A stretch of 24,318 bases of DNA. Source: a virus. The notes under the pieces were generated by a model. That model ran no database searches, was not told the origin of the DNA, and saw only the letters and a list, made by a program, of their open reading frames with translations. Location: positions 1-24,318 of the IMG/VR virus record IMGVR_UViG_3300033146_003505. The stretch is one strand, 5' to 3'. Positions 7,092 to 14,655 of the stretch are shown here, one piece after another. The number at the start of each line of letters is the position of its first letter. The stretch's first letter is position 1. The position numbers and the translations under genes are program-made.

Positions 7092-7484
7092 ATGGTTCAA
7101 GAAATAAAAATAGATGACAATTTAACAATCCAGTTTGAAGATATGACAGCAAAAGAATATGTCGAACTAACATTAATGGATAAACCAGATAGAGAAGATT
7201 TTGCTAATAATAATCAATATAATAATGCAAAGATTAAACAGAATTTTGATTATTTAGATGCTATTGCAAATAAAATATTTAAAGTTAATGGAGAAAAATA
7301 TGATACCAATAAAATTAAACCTTATCAGGTTAAATCAATATATAGTTTAATTAATGGTTATGTTTTAGATGTAAACGCAAAAAAAGTATGGGATTTGAAG
7401 GGTGGGGAGACAAAACAAGAAGAGAAAATAGAGAAAGAGAACATCTTGAAAGCCTCACAGAACAAGAAAGAAAAGCAAAATTAA
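7092..7484 (+). CDS. Tail assembly chaperone, short (G-type) product
   Basis: A 130-residue protein expected to bind the tape measure protein during tail assembly. It begins VQEIKIDDNLTIQFEDMTAKEYVELTLMDKPDRE, a strand-helix start common in these chaperones, and ends in a Lys/Glu-rich tail. It sits between tail tube and tape measure genes and overlaps a second frame (7385-7714) reachable by a -1 slip at A-AAA-AAA (7379-7385), the arrangement of lambda G/GT and its many relatives. When ribosomes do not slip, this short product is made; after a slip the first 98 residues are joined to the second frame. Confidence 0.75.
   Translation: MVQEIKIDDNLTIQFEDMTAKEYVELTLMDKPDREDFANNNQYNNAKIKQNFDYLDAIANKIFKVNGEKYDTNKIKPYQVKSIYSLINGYVLDVNAKKVWDLKGGETKQEEKIEKENILKASQNKKEKQN
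7379..7385 (+). other. Programmed -1 frameshift slip site (A-AAA-AAA)
   Basis: Zero-frame codons are GCA-AAA-AAA-GTA. The heptamer A-AAA-AAA fits the X-XXY-YYZ rule for -1 slippage, after which reading continues AGT-ATG-GGA into the second tail-chaperone frame. A G-rich stretch (GGGTGGGGAG at 7400-7409) about 15 bases downstream stands out in this AT-rich DNA and may help the slip, though no clear hairpin is seen. Confidence 0.7.
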
Positions 7485-7714
7485 TAATAAATAAATTCAT
7501 AGATAGAATACATAATAATGCAAAGATGATATATAATTACTATAATATGTTCAATAATGAAATAATAAACACACCAAAAGGACAATCAACATATCATAGT
7601 AATATATTACCTGTTGCGGGTGGTTTTCTTAACCAACCAAGATTATTCATTAAGATGATTGAAGCGAAAAAGAGTTACGAGATGGAGAAAATTGAAACAA
7701 TACAAATAAAATAA
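7385..7714 (+). CDS. Second frame of the tail assembly chaperone (GT-type fusion part)
   Basis: Reading enters this -1 frame at 7385, giving 109 residues that start SMGFEGWGDKTRREN; joined to 98 residues from the upstream frame the fusion is about 207 residues. The segment EHLESLTEQERKAKLIINKFIDRIHNNAKMIYNYYNMFNNEI is helical and the rest (ILPVAGGFLNQPRLFIKMIEAKK) ends close to the tape measure start. In known phages the fusion form carries the domain that recruits tail tube subunits to the tape measure. The ATG at 7388 is internal and probably not an independent start. The stop is within a run of TAAAA repeats leading to the next gene. Confidence 0.7.
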   Translation, partial: SMGFEGWGDKTRRENREREHLESLTEQERKAKLIINKFIDRIHNNAKMIYNYYNMFNNEIINTPKGQSTYHSNILPVAGGFLNQPRLFIKMIEAKKSYEMEKIETIQIK

Positions 7715-7736
7715 AATAAAATAAAATAAAATAAAA
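7712..7736 (+). repeat. (TAAAA)5 tandem repeat before the tape measure gene
   Basis: Five uninterrupted TAAAA units end in the start codon region TAAAATGG. Because the unit is five bases long, its TAA triplets fall in all three frames, so ribosomes arriving in any frame stop within a few bases of the next ATG. The last unit keeps the TAA-A-ATG junction used elsewhere in the window. Confidence 0.85.
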
Positions 7737-9328
7737 TGGCGGATAAAATAAAAAGGAGTGTTGAATATAATATTACAGCAAACGACAAAGCATCTAAAGA
7801 GTTTCAAAATATTCACGAATCAGCATCTAAAAATCTTGGTGGAGTTGGAAGTATTGCAGCTATAGCAGGAACAGCATTAATAGGATTTGGAGTAATAGCA
7901 GGAACAGCATCACTTGCAGTTGGTGGATTTGCATTAAAGGCATCCGATGACTTAGAAAAGGGTATGATGAAATATGAAACTCTTTTGGGGTCAACAGAAG
8001 AAGCACAAACTAGAATGTTAGAATTGACAGACTTTGCTTCAACTACTCCTTTTCAATTAGATGAAATTATTAATGCAGATGTGATGTTACAAGGTTTCGG
8101 TATTCGTTCAGAAAAAACACTTGAAACTATTGGTAATGCTGCTGCTATTTCAGGTTCAGGATTTAAAGATTTATCTTTAATTATGGGACAATTATCGCAA
8201 GATAAAAGTTTAGAGAATATTAGACAACTTGTAGATAGAGGAGTTGTGTCATTTAATGAATTATCAGAAGCAGGTATAGAATTTGCAGAAGATAGGAGTA
8301 TTATAAATTCAGTTGAAGAAACTTACGCAACAGTCACTGAAATAATGGAAAATAAATTTGCTGGTGGTATGGATAAACTTTCAAATACTATGTCAGGTAA
8401 AATATCAACATTAAAAGATACTTTCACTTTAGCAATGGCTGGATTTGCAGAAGAAAGTGGATTAACAGATTTTGCAAAAGATTTTCTAGATTTCGCTATT
8501 GATAAATTGCCAAGTGCATTAGAAACAGCAAAAGAATCGTTTAGCGAAATATCTTCAATAGTTCAAGAATTTACAGCACCTTTTATTGATAATATACCTC
8601 AAATTATAGAAAACGTAAAAGAATTATTTGAAGAGAATAAAGCTACAATATTAAATACTTTTGATGATATTAAAGATGTATTTATAACAACTTTTGAAAT
8701 AGCAAGTTCAACAGTTCAAATATTCAAAGATATTTGGGATAATGATTTTTTAGGTATTCAAACAAGCATTAAAACAAATATTGCAAGCTTGACATATTGG
8801 GGAACTGTAACTTTACAAGTATTTGGAGGAATTGTAGATACAATAGCAATTTTAGCAGAAAACTATGAATTTTATTGGAATAGTATGAAATTAACAGTAT
8901 TCGAATTTGTTAATGACACAGTTGATGTAATTGAAGGCTGGGCAGATACAATATTAACTCCAATTAATGCAGTTAGAAGTGTTATGGGTAAATCTGATAT
9001 AACAGCAGACTTTTCAGGTGCTAAGATTGATACTACTTATGAAAAAGCTTATGTTGCACAATTTGCACCAGAAGAAACTATATCTGAAGCTTGGGAAAAG
9101 CGTATGGTAACTGTAAGCAATGCAGCAAAAACTTATGTACAATCATTAAAAAAAATAGAACAAAATCAACAATCAATAGAAGACAAAAAGGAAGCAGAAA
9201 AACAAGTAGTAATAAATAATTACTACAATAATCAACTTAACGATAATTTAACAGTTGATAAGATGATTAGTAGAGCAGACTCACAACAAAGGTCAGCACT
9301 GCAAAGCTACGGGATAAATGTGATTTAA
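7736..9328 (+). CDS. Tail tape measure protein
   Basis: A 530-residue protein that would set tail length and occupy the tube lumen. After a short polar start, residues about 34-68 form a Gly/Ala-rich hydrophobic segment, followed by the tape-measure signature FALKASDDLEKGMMKYETLLGS, TDFASTTPFQLDEIINADVMLQGFG and a GSGFKDLSLIMGQLSQ block. Later parts are helical with several hydrophobic helices (about 350-400), and the C-terminus has a glutamine/asparagine-rich coiled stretch. The protein is short for this class; by the common rule of about 0.15 nm per residue the tail would be near 80 nm. It follows the frameshifted chaperone, as expected, and joins the next gene by TAA-A-ATG. Confidence 0.85.
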   Translation: MADKIKRSVEYNITANDKASKEFQNIHESASKNLGGVGSIAAIAGTALIGFGVIAGTASLAVGGFALKASDDLEKGMMKYETLLGSTEEAQTRMLELTDFASTTPFQLDEIINADVMLQGFGIRSEKTLETIGNAAAISGSGFKDLSLIMGQLSQDKSLENIRQLVDRGVVSFNELSEAGIEFAEDRSIINSVEETYATVTEIMENKFAGGMDKLSNTMSGKISTLKDTFTLAMAGFAEESGLTDFAKDFLDFAIDKLPSALETAKESFSEISSIVQEFTAPFIDNIPQIIENVKELFEENKATILNTFDDIKDVFITTFEIASSTVQIFKDIWDNDFLGIQTSIKTNIASLTYWGTVTLQVFGGIVDTIAILAENYEFYWNSMKLTVFEFVNDTVDVIEGWADTILTPINAVRSVMGKSDITADFSGAKIDTTYEKAYVAQFAPEETISEAWEKRMVTVSNAAKTYVQSLKKIEQNQQSIEDKKEAEKQVVINNYYNNQLNDNLTVDKMISRADSQQRSALQSYGINVI

Positions 9329-9329
9329 A

Positions 9330-9662
9330 ATGGTAACTATGAAACTTGGAACATTAGAAATAACAGGAGATTTAAATACTGCTCCTATTGAAATAAAAAA
9401 GAAAAGTAATGAAATAGCAATGACTGGAAGAGATAGTGTTCATAACTTTGGAGTGCAAAATCGTAGATGGAGTTTAAGTTGTTGGACACAAACAAAGACA
9501 GCGTATAAAACAGTCGAGGACTTCGTTAAAACAGCAGTATCATTTACTTTTACTGATGATGAAGGAACAGAACACGAAAACGTTTCTGTTGATAGCATAA
9601 CGCCAACAAGAGCACCTTATGATTATATTGCTTATAAAATAGAACTTAGCGAGGATTATTAA
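9330..9662 (+). CDS. Small distal tail protein candidate
   Basis: A 110-residue, beta-rich protein: MKLGTLEITGDLNTAPIEIKKKSNEIAMTGRDSVHNFGVQNRRWSLSCW, then FTFTDDEGTEHENVSVDSITPTRAPYDYIAYKIELSEDY. The ITGDL...GRDSVHNFG...RRWSL pattern recalls small baseplate or distal-tail components that follow tape measure genes in siphoviruses. It begins one base after the tape measure stop, so its translation is probably coupled to that gene. No enzymatic motif is seen. A structural role at the tail tip is inferred from position and strand pattern. Confidence 0.55.
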   Translation: MVTMKLGTLEITGDLNTAPIEIKKKSNEIAMTGRDSVHNFGVQNRRWSLSCWTQTKTAYKTVEDFVKTAVSFTFTDDEGTEHENVSVDSITPTRAPYDYIAYKIELSEDY

Positions 9663-9670
9663 ATAAACAA

Positions 9671-11149
9671 ATGACTTATTTAACACAATATTTAATAAAA
9701 ATTACTAATGATGTAGGAACTGTTCTTGAATTTGGCAATTACAGCACTAAACTAAAAAGTATAATTGATTGCAATATTAATAGAGAGAATAAAAATGGTA
9801 TTGGAACTATAAGAATTGACAATAGAGGATTATCTTATGATACTGATTTTTTAACACTTAATAAAATAGAAATATTTATTATTATTGATAGTGTAGAGGT
9901 TAAAAGGTTTTCTGGAACTGTTGAAGAGAACAATCCTAACGCAGACAATACGAGTATAACACTTACTTGTCACGACAATAACGCTATATTATCACATAGA
10001 GCAATAGTAGGAACTTGGGCAAATATTGATTTAGGATTGTTAGTTAAAACTGTTCTTGAAGAAAAATGTCCGGAAATTGATGTTACAGGAATTAATATAA
10101 CAACTGGCGAAACTTTCGATTTAGTTCAAAGTGCATCACTTTATATAAGTGACTTTTTTGATGACATATTTAAAGAAAGCAATTATAATCTATTTATTGA
10201 TGATGATTTGGTTGCTCAATTATACGAAACTAGAGGAAGTAGTGGAATAACTATTATTGACAGTCAAACAACTACTAGCACAACAGAATCACAAGGATTA
10301 TTAATTAGTGGAAGTTTAGACTTAAAAAAATCTAATGTTAGTAATATTAACTCTGTGACTGTTATTGGTGGAAATGAGCAAATACTTGATTTTATTGAAA
10401 ATTTTGTTTATGCCGGAAGCAACAATTTTCCATTAAAATATAGAGTGTTAACAGTATCTCCAGACTATGTAAAAGTTAATGGAACACCTGTTTCACAAGC
10501 GACAGATTATGATTTATCCCAAAAAAGAACATTATTACATTTTACATCAACTCTTACTAATGGAGATTTAATTGAAATAAAATATACTGGTGAAAATCCT
10601 GTATGGTGGAGAGAACAAGACTTGTCAGTAACAAGTGAGAATCTACGAGAATACGTAGTTACCGATAACACAATATTAACACTAGAAAGAGCAACTAAAT
10701 TAGCAAGTTCTTTATTATCAAAGTTTAAAACTATTCAAGAAAAAGGAAGTTTAAAAGCAGTAAATATATTAAAAGAGTTCTTCAAAGGTCAAACAATTAA
10801 TTTAAATATAACTTCATTTAATGACACTTACAAGATTGAAGGTTATTGTGAGTATATTGGAGATACATATATTTGCAACTTTAGTTTAAATCAAATATTA
10901 GATATGAACACAAAGAAGATATATGAGTTAATTAAAGACTTACAAAAGGCACAAAACACCACACAGTCTATTCAAACTATTAGAGATGGTTATACAATTA
11001 CTGATATAATAGAAGAGATTGAAGAATTGGAAGGATACCAAAGTGGAATAGGTAATGTTCTTATAGTTAATAATGCAGTATCAGGAAAAGTTAATAGTGA
11101 TGATTATCAAGTGAACGGAAGTTATGGAACAGAAACACAATTTTTATAA
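9671..11149 (+). CDS. Baseplate hub / tail-tip protein candidate
   Basis: A 492-residue protein in the slot of the distal tail hub. Residues 1-110 are beta strands with VLEFGNYSTKLKSIIDCNINRENKNGIGTIRIDN and a FSGTVEENNPNADNTSITLTCHDNNAILSHR segment similar to the opening domain of gp27/gpD-like hub proteins, which also carry a CxD-type turn. Residues 115-235 include ISDFFDDIFKESNYNLFID, and about 240-330 form another beta domain (VKVNGTPVSQATDYDLSQ). Residues 330-400 again resemble hub domains (RATKLASSLLSKFKTIQEKGSLKAVN), and the end is helical. No lysozyme or peptidase motif is apparent. The fold assignment is by pattern only. Confidence 0.6.
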   Translation: MTYLTQYLIKITNDVGTVLEFGNYSTKLKSIIDCNINRENKNGIGTIRIDNRGLSYDTDFLTLNKIEIFIIIDSVEVKRFSGTVEENNPNADNTSITLTCHDNNAILSHRAIVGTWANIDLGLLVKTVLEEKCPEIDVTGINITTGETFDLVQSASLYISDFFDDIFKESNYNLFIDDDLVAQLYETRGSSGITIIDSQTTTSTTESQGLLISGSLDLKKSNVSNINSVTVIGGNEQILDFIENFVYAGSNNFPLKYRVLTVSPDYVKVNGTPVSQATDYDLSQKRTLLHFTSTLTNGDLIEIKYTGENPVWWREQDLSVTSENLREYVVTDNTILTLERATKLASSLLSKFKTIQEKGSLKAVNILKEFFKGQTINLNITSFNDTYKIEGYCEYIGDTYICNFSLNQILDMNTKKIYELIKDLQKAQNTTQSIQTIRDGYTITDIIEEIEELEGYQSGIGNVLIVNNAVSGKVNSDDYQVNGSYGTETQFL

Positions 11150-11198
11150 CAAGTAAAAAATATAAATTAATAATAAGATAATAATAAATAAAAGAAAT

Positions 11199-11717
11199 AT
11201 GATTAAAGATAAAATAAAATTAATTGGAGAAATTGAAGGTTATGAAAGTTCTGATAATGGTATTAATTGGAAACAGTTCTTATCAAAAAAAAACCTAATA
11301 ACAGCAGTCGGAATAAACAATTTATATGATTTATTTATTGGAAATTCAACAGGTTATAGTGTTGGATTTGTTGCAGTTGGTAATGGAACAAGTACAGCAA
11401 GTAAAACAGATACATTAGTTGAAGGAGAATACGGAAGGTATGCAATAAGCAGTCAAGAAATTAAGTTAATTGGTTCTGATTATTGGATTGAAAATATTAT
11501 TAATTTTGATACTGGAGAAGCAAACGGAACTATTAGAAAGATTGGTATAATAGGGCATAGTTCAACAACAACACTAGCTAATTATGACCCATTATTACCA
11601 GCAAAATCAGGTGCAGAATGGACATTAAGTAATTACAGTGATGTATTATTGCCAAACGGAAAAGTAAAAGATAGCAATTTGATATTAAAATTTATTTGGC
11701 GAATTAAATTAAGTTAA
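11199..11717 (+). CDS. Tail fibre-associated protein candidate
   Basis: A 172-residue protein with GINWKQFLSKKNLITAVGINNLYDLFIGN, then FVAVGNGTSTASKTDTLVEGEYGRYAISS. The vGnGt...DTxLxxExxR arrangement is often found in N-terminal parts of tail fibre or baseplate proteins, where it forms an attachment domain. The rest is beta-rich (EIKLIGSDYWIENIINFDTGEANGTIRKIGIIG) and ends in LILKFIWRIKLS. It lies between the hub and a large fibre-like protein. A role in linking fibre to tail tip is inferred; host receptor binding cannot be read from sequence. Confidence 0.6.
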   Translation: MIKDKIKLIGEIEGYESSDNGINWKQFLSKKNLITAVGINNLYDLFIGNSTGYSVGFVAVGNGTSTASKTDTLVEGEYGRYAISSQEIKLIGSDYWIENIINFDTGEANGTIRKIGIIGHSSTTTLANYDPLLPAKSGAEWTLSNYSDVLLPNGKVKDSNLILKFIWRIKLS

Positions 11718-11738
11718 AATGGAGAAAAATAAATAAAA

Positions 11739-12701
11739 ATGACAGTAAAATTATGGGGAGATAAATACCCAACAAAAGCATCAGGAAGCGAAGAAGATTT
11801 ATTAGGAGATGATTTAAACGACACTTATGAATTATTAGTTAATACTGCAATATTAACAGCAGAAAACGCAGTAAGAGTATTACAAGCAAACAATATATAT
11901 ATTAATGGTCCGAACATTATAGTAGATGAGTTTACAGATGCAGATGGAACACAGGGGACAGTTAATACTGGTAGTTCAACTGCTTATTATAATTCAAATA
12001 GCGATGAATATGCTTTAACTTTAACAAACGCATCGGGTAGCGATACACCTTCAACTACTGGAACTTGGACAAATATCAATAATGCTTTTGATGATAATTA
12101 TTTAACAGAAGCAACAATGCCTAATGAGTCAGGAGATTATTCAATAGGAACAATCTTTACTTCAAAACATATAGGTTATTTATATATAAATTTTGATACA
12201 ATTGTAAATACACCTTGTTTAATTAACTTACAAACTTATAATGGTAGCACTTGGGATGATGTAGAGATATTAACTGTTCCTTTAACAGGTCTAGCAATCT
12301 CTAAGTATTATAATATAAATGCATCGGTTGAGGGGGTTAGATTATTATTTAAGCCAGTTGGCTATATGGGGGCATCGGTTTATCAAATTTCGTATGGAAC
12401 TTTTACATCGGGTCAAACTCTAATAGCAGACACAAACACAACAATACTAGATGGTAACGAATTAGGCTTTGCAGTTAGTGTTCCTGATAGCAATATTCCA
12501 ACAGATACTTCAATAGATGTTGTCGTTAGCGACGGAGTTAATAGCACACCATCACAGACAATAGATTCAATTAGTAAGGGTGTAGTAGTTGGAAATAGTA
12601 ATTTAACAAGTGGGACATTAAAAGTAACATTCATATTAAACACTACAGACACATCAAAAACAGCAACTATTCCAAGTATAGGAATTTGTGTATTAAGATA
12701 A
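11739..12701 (+). CDS. Tail fibre / receptor-binding protein candidate
   Basis: A 320-residue protein, very rich in Thr, Ser, Asn and Asp. Residues 1-50 (VKLWGDKYPTKASGSEEDLLGDDLNDTYELLVNTAIL) resemble the attachment segment of fibre proteins, with an immediate helix. Residues 60-215 look like a jelly-roll or carbohydrate-binding beta domain (WTNINNAFDDNYLTEATMP, HIGYLYINFDTIV, LINLQTYNGSTWDDVEIL); residues 220-320 form another beta domain (DTNTTILDGNELGFAVSVPD and a SGTLKVTFIL strand near the end). This combination suits a receptor-binding protein recognising surface glycans or the S-layer. The call is from composition and location at the end of the tail module. Confidence 0.6.
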   Translation: MTVKLWGDKYPTKASGSEEDLLGDDLNDTYELLVNTAILTAENAVRVLQANNIYINGPNIIVDEFTDADGTQGTVNTGSSTAYYNSNSDEYALTLTNASGSDTPSTTGTWTNINNAFDDNYLTEATMPNESGDYSIGTIFTSKHIGYLYINFDTIVNTPCLINLQTYNGSTWDDVEILTVPLTGLAISKYYNINASVEGVRLLFKPVGYMGASVYQISYGTFTSGQTLIADTNTTILDGNELGFAVSVPDSNIPTDTSIDVVVSDGVNSTPSQTIDSISKGVVVGNSNLTSGTLKVTFILNTTDTSKTATIPSIGICVLR

Positions 12702-12702
12702 A

Positions 12703-12921
12703 ATGGTAAAATCAGAAACAGTAAAAAAAGGAAACAAAATAAGTAAAGAGTTCAGAGGTGCACAATTTGAAGAGATAAGCATACTAAGAAAAGGAATATC
12801 TGCTTTAATGGTTATTAGTAACCCTAATAATTATACATCAGAACAAATAACAGAAGCAGAAAATAATTTAGTAAAGTTTGAAGAATATAACACTAAAGTT
12901 AAAAATTTATTAATACCTTAA
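12703..12921 (+). CDS. Small helical protein after the fibre gene
   Basis: A 72-residue protein of mainly helical character: basic start (VKSETVKKGNKISKEFRG), a hydrophobic middle (ISILRKGISALMVISNPNN), and YTSEQITEAENNLVKFEEYNTKVKNLL. It starts one base after the fibre stop (TAA-A-ATG), so it is probably made together with the fibre and could be a fibre chaperone or small tail accessory protein. No family is recognised. It is the last gene of the tail operon; a separate promoter follows. Confidence 0.55.
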   Translation: MVKSETVKKGNKISKEFRGAQFEEISILRKGISALMVISNPNNYTSEQITEAENNLVKFEEYNTKVKNLLIP

Positions 12922-12930
12922 AATCCATAA

Positions 12931-12940
12931 CTTTATAAAT
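12931..12940 (+). promoter_or_regulatory. TATA box for the sequon-rich membrane protein
   Basis: CTTTATAAAT centred at 12935.5 lies 25.5 bases before the ATG at 12961, predicting a leaderless transcript for this gene alone. Confidence 0.6.
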
Positions 12941-12960
12941 ATTTTTTTCTATAAAATATT

Positions 12961-13245
12961 ATGGATATTTCCAAAGATAAATCCAAAAAGTTCAACTGGA
13001 CTATATTAAATCTAACTCTGACTATTATATTAGTAATATTATTAGTATTATATGTAGGAAGATTATCAGATATAAACACAGTAGAACCACAAGATAATAT
13101 GACATTAACTAATGAAACAGTATTAAATATTTCACTAACAGTTAATGAGAACAAAGTTTTAAATATTAGTAATTTGAATGATACTATTATGATTGATGAG
13201 AATAAAACTTTAGCCGATAATAAGACTTTACTCAATCAATCATAA
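12961..13245 (+). CDS. Single-pass membrane protein with sequon-dense outer segment
   Basis: A 94-residue protein: a basic N-terminus (DISKDKSKK), a hydrophobic segment at about 13-33 (LTLTIILVILLVLYVG) and a 60-residue C-terminal tail. Positive charges before the segment place the tail outside. The tail has eight Asn-x-Ser/Thr sequons, at Asn46, 51, 56, 68, 73, 81, 87 and 92, and is otherwise rich in Leu, Thr and Asp. Such density suggests an N-glycosylated extracellular stalk. Repeats of NKTL and VLNIS are visible. It has its own promoter and is followed by a terminator hairpin, so it may be expressed apart from the tail genes. Possible roles are lysis, superinfection exclusion or surface modification; none can be shown from sequence. 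Confidence 0.65.
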   Translation: MDISKDKSKKFNWTILNLTLTIILVILLVLYVGRLSDINTVEPQDNMTLTNETVLNISLTVNENKVLNISNLNDTIMIDENKTLADNKTLLNQS

Positions 13246-13280
13246 TATACTCATTTTTACAGATATACATAATACATTAA

Positions 13281-13302
13281 AAAAGGATAGTAATATTCTT
13301 TT
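13281..13302 (+). terminator. Hairpin terminator with GTAA loop
   Basis: AAAAGGATA pairs with TATTCTTTT (nine pairs, one G-U) around a GTAA tetraloop, a GNRA-type loop, and is followed by a T-rich stretch. It lies between the membrane protein and the next promoter. Confidence 0.55.
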
Positions 13303-13318
13303 ATTCTATTTTCTAAAC

Positions 13319-13328
13319 ATTTATAAAG
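13319..13328 (+). promoter_or_regulatory. TATA box for the papain-like enzyme gene
   Basis: ATTTATAAAG preceded by AAAC is centred 25.5 bases before the ATG at 13349, directly after the terminator hairpin, giving a leaderless transcript. Confidence 0.65.
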
Positions 13329-13348
13329 TTTTAAATTAATATAATTCT

Positions 13349-13990
13349 ATGGAAGATATAAGAGTTATAAATATAATTTTTTATAAGGGTAAGTCATTCT
13401 TTTCAAGATTGATTAGATGGAAAACATCATCAGAGTATTCACATTGTGAGATAATCAATAATTTTGATGATAATGGTTTTTCAACATTTGGAGCATTGCC
13501 AAACAAAGGAGTTCAGTTTGCAGGTATTAACTGGCACAAGAAAGGGACTGAATACGACATATTCGAAACAGAAGTAACTAAAACACAGTTCGAAGAGTTT
13601 AGGCAATACTTAACCAAGCAATATAAAAAGAAATATGATTATTTAGGTGTATTAGGGTTTATTGATAGTAGAGTTAAACAAGATGATAATAAATGGTTTT
13701 GTAGTGAATTAGTCTACAAGTCACTAAAACATATAGAAATAGAATTGTTCAATAGAGATATTAAATTTCCTAGTCCAAGTCTTGTTTCTATATCACCATT
13801 ATTAAAATTAGTTGAGAGTGGAGTAGTTGAAGATAAACTAACAGAGGAACTAATAAAGCAAAATAATGATATGCAAGATTTATTAAATAAAGTTAAAAAA
13901 AGTTCTATTCAGGGGGATAAGTTAAAGAGTGCAGTAAGTTGCAATGGATTAACTGGCACAAATTTTGATAGAAGATTAAATAATGTATAA
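13349..13990 (+). CDS. Permuted papain-like (YiiX/YycO-type NlpC/P60 superfamily) enzyme
   Basis: A 213-residue protein with the layout of permuted NlpC/P60 enzymes. Residues 8-34 read NIIFYKGKSFFSRLIRWKT, then SEYSHCEI, in which His32 and Glu34 belong to the His-containing motif; residues 115-122 (NKWFCSELV) hold the catalytic Cys118. In the permuted group His precedes Cys in sequence, as here. These enzymes cut or transfer amide or ester bonds; targets vary, and in a virus they may attack cell-envelope material, pseudomurein-like polymers or lipids. Residues 160-213 are an extra helical, basic tail. It has its own promoter and is followed by small genes 2-3 bases apart. Both catalytic residues are present; the substrate is unknown. 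Confidence 0.7.
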   Translation: MEDIRVINIIFYKGKSFFSRLIRWKTSSEYSHCEIINNFDDNGFSTFGALPNKGVQFAGINWHKKGTEYDIFETEVTKTQFEEFRQYLTKQYKKKYDYLGVLGFIDSRVKQDDNKWFCSELVYKSLKHIEIELFNRDIKFPSPSLVSISPLLKLVESGVVEDKLTEELIKQNNDMQDLLNKVKKSSIQGDKLKSAVSCNGLTGTNFDRRLNNV

Positions 13991-13992
13991 AA

Positions 13993-14227
13993 ATGGATAA
14001 TATTATTAATTCTATAACAGGTTTTGATGAAGAGTATTTTATCAAAGAAAAATTAAATGAAATAACAGATGAATGTTATATATTTTCTATTGAGAAAAAA
14101 AAAAGAACTTGAATTAAAATATCCTAACCTAAAGTATTATGAAATTACGCAAAAATTAGATAACTTAATACATAAAAAATTTTATAAAAAAGAAATAATA
14201 TATATAAATCAATTAATGAAATTATAA
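13993..14227 (+). pseudogene. Small gene interrupted at an A10 run
   Basis: ATG at 13993, two bases after the preceding stop, opens a frame that ends at 14112 after 39 codons. Just before that stop is a run of ten A (14095-14104). If one A is removed, the frame continues as KELELKYPNLKYYEITQKLDNLI and on to a stop at 14225-14227, three bases before the next start. The joined protein would have about 78 residues, helical and basic, unknown in function. Sound spacing to both neighbours suggests one gene of which the run length varies, or an assembly error. Slippage of polymerase at A10 could also restore the frame in a fraction of transcripts. Confidence 0.55.
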
Positions 14228-14230
14228 AAA

Positions 14231-14581
14231 ATGGTAACTAAAGGTCAATTAAATAATGCTCTTGACAATCACAGAGCAAAATTAAGAAAAGAAAGAACAG
14301 AAGACTTGCTTATTAGTAATATTAATCAAAACGATTGTATTAAAACTATTACCGGTGATATAGGTGACATAATAAACGATTTTCACTTCAAAGATAGAGA
14401 AGACAAAGAAATACAAGCAAAATTAGAAAAGTCTTGGAAATGGCAATTTAAACAATTATTAAAACCTAAGAAATTATTATTATTACTTGCTTATGCTACT
14501 GCTATTATTACTGCTTCTTATTTTGCAGAAGATATAGAAAATATAAAAATATTATTTGATATCATTAATGTGTTTAATTAA
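14231..14581 (+). CDS. Helical protein with C-terminal membrane segment
   Basis: A 116-residue protein. Residues 1-75 are polar and helical (GQLNNALDNHRAKLRKERTE and EDKEIQAKLEKSWKWQFKQLL), followed by PKK and one hydrophobic segment at about 81-98 (KLLLLLAYATAIITASYF), then a short acidic end. The layout, coiled-coil then membrane anchor, is seen in several phage proteins of the lysis or tail-end region, but no family is recognised. It follows the papain-like enzyme and the interrupted small gene in one unit and is closed by a hairpin terminator. A lysis accessory role is possible from the neighbourhood only. Confidence 0.6.
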   Translation: MVTKGQLNNALDNHRAKLRKERTEDLLISNINQNDCIKTITGDIGDIINDFHFKDREDKEIQAKLEKSWKWQFKQLLKPKKLLLLLAYATAIITASYFAEDIENIKILFDIINVFN

Positions 14582-14593
14582 ATAAACTTTAAC

Positions 14594-14617
14594 TAATATT
14601 TATTAATTAAAATATTA
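14594..14617 (+). terminator. Hairpin terminator
   Basis: TAATATTT and AAATATTA form a perfect 8-bp stem with an 8-base loop, followed by TCTTATTTGTTT. It ends the unit begun at 13349. Confidence 0.5.
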
Positions 14618-14645
14618 TCTTATTTGTTTAATTGTAAATACAAAG

Positions 14646-14655
14646 GTTTATAAAG
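14646..14655 (+). promoter_or_regulatory. TATA box for the 14680 unit
   Basis: GTTTATAAAG centred at 14650.5 lies 29.5 bases before the ATG at 14680; the transcript would be leaderless or nearly so. Confidence 0.6.

Noticed and set aside
7069-7107. Twelve-codon upstream frame overlapping the tail chaperone start
   Set aside because: It is short, starts in a weak context and has no sign of conservation; chance is likely.
12933-13235. Minus-strand frame of 100 codons opposite the sequon-rich membrane protein
   Set aside because: The plus-strand gene has a TATA box at the right distance, a clear membrane layout and a terminator; the minus frame has none of these.
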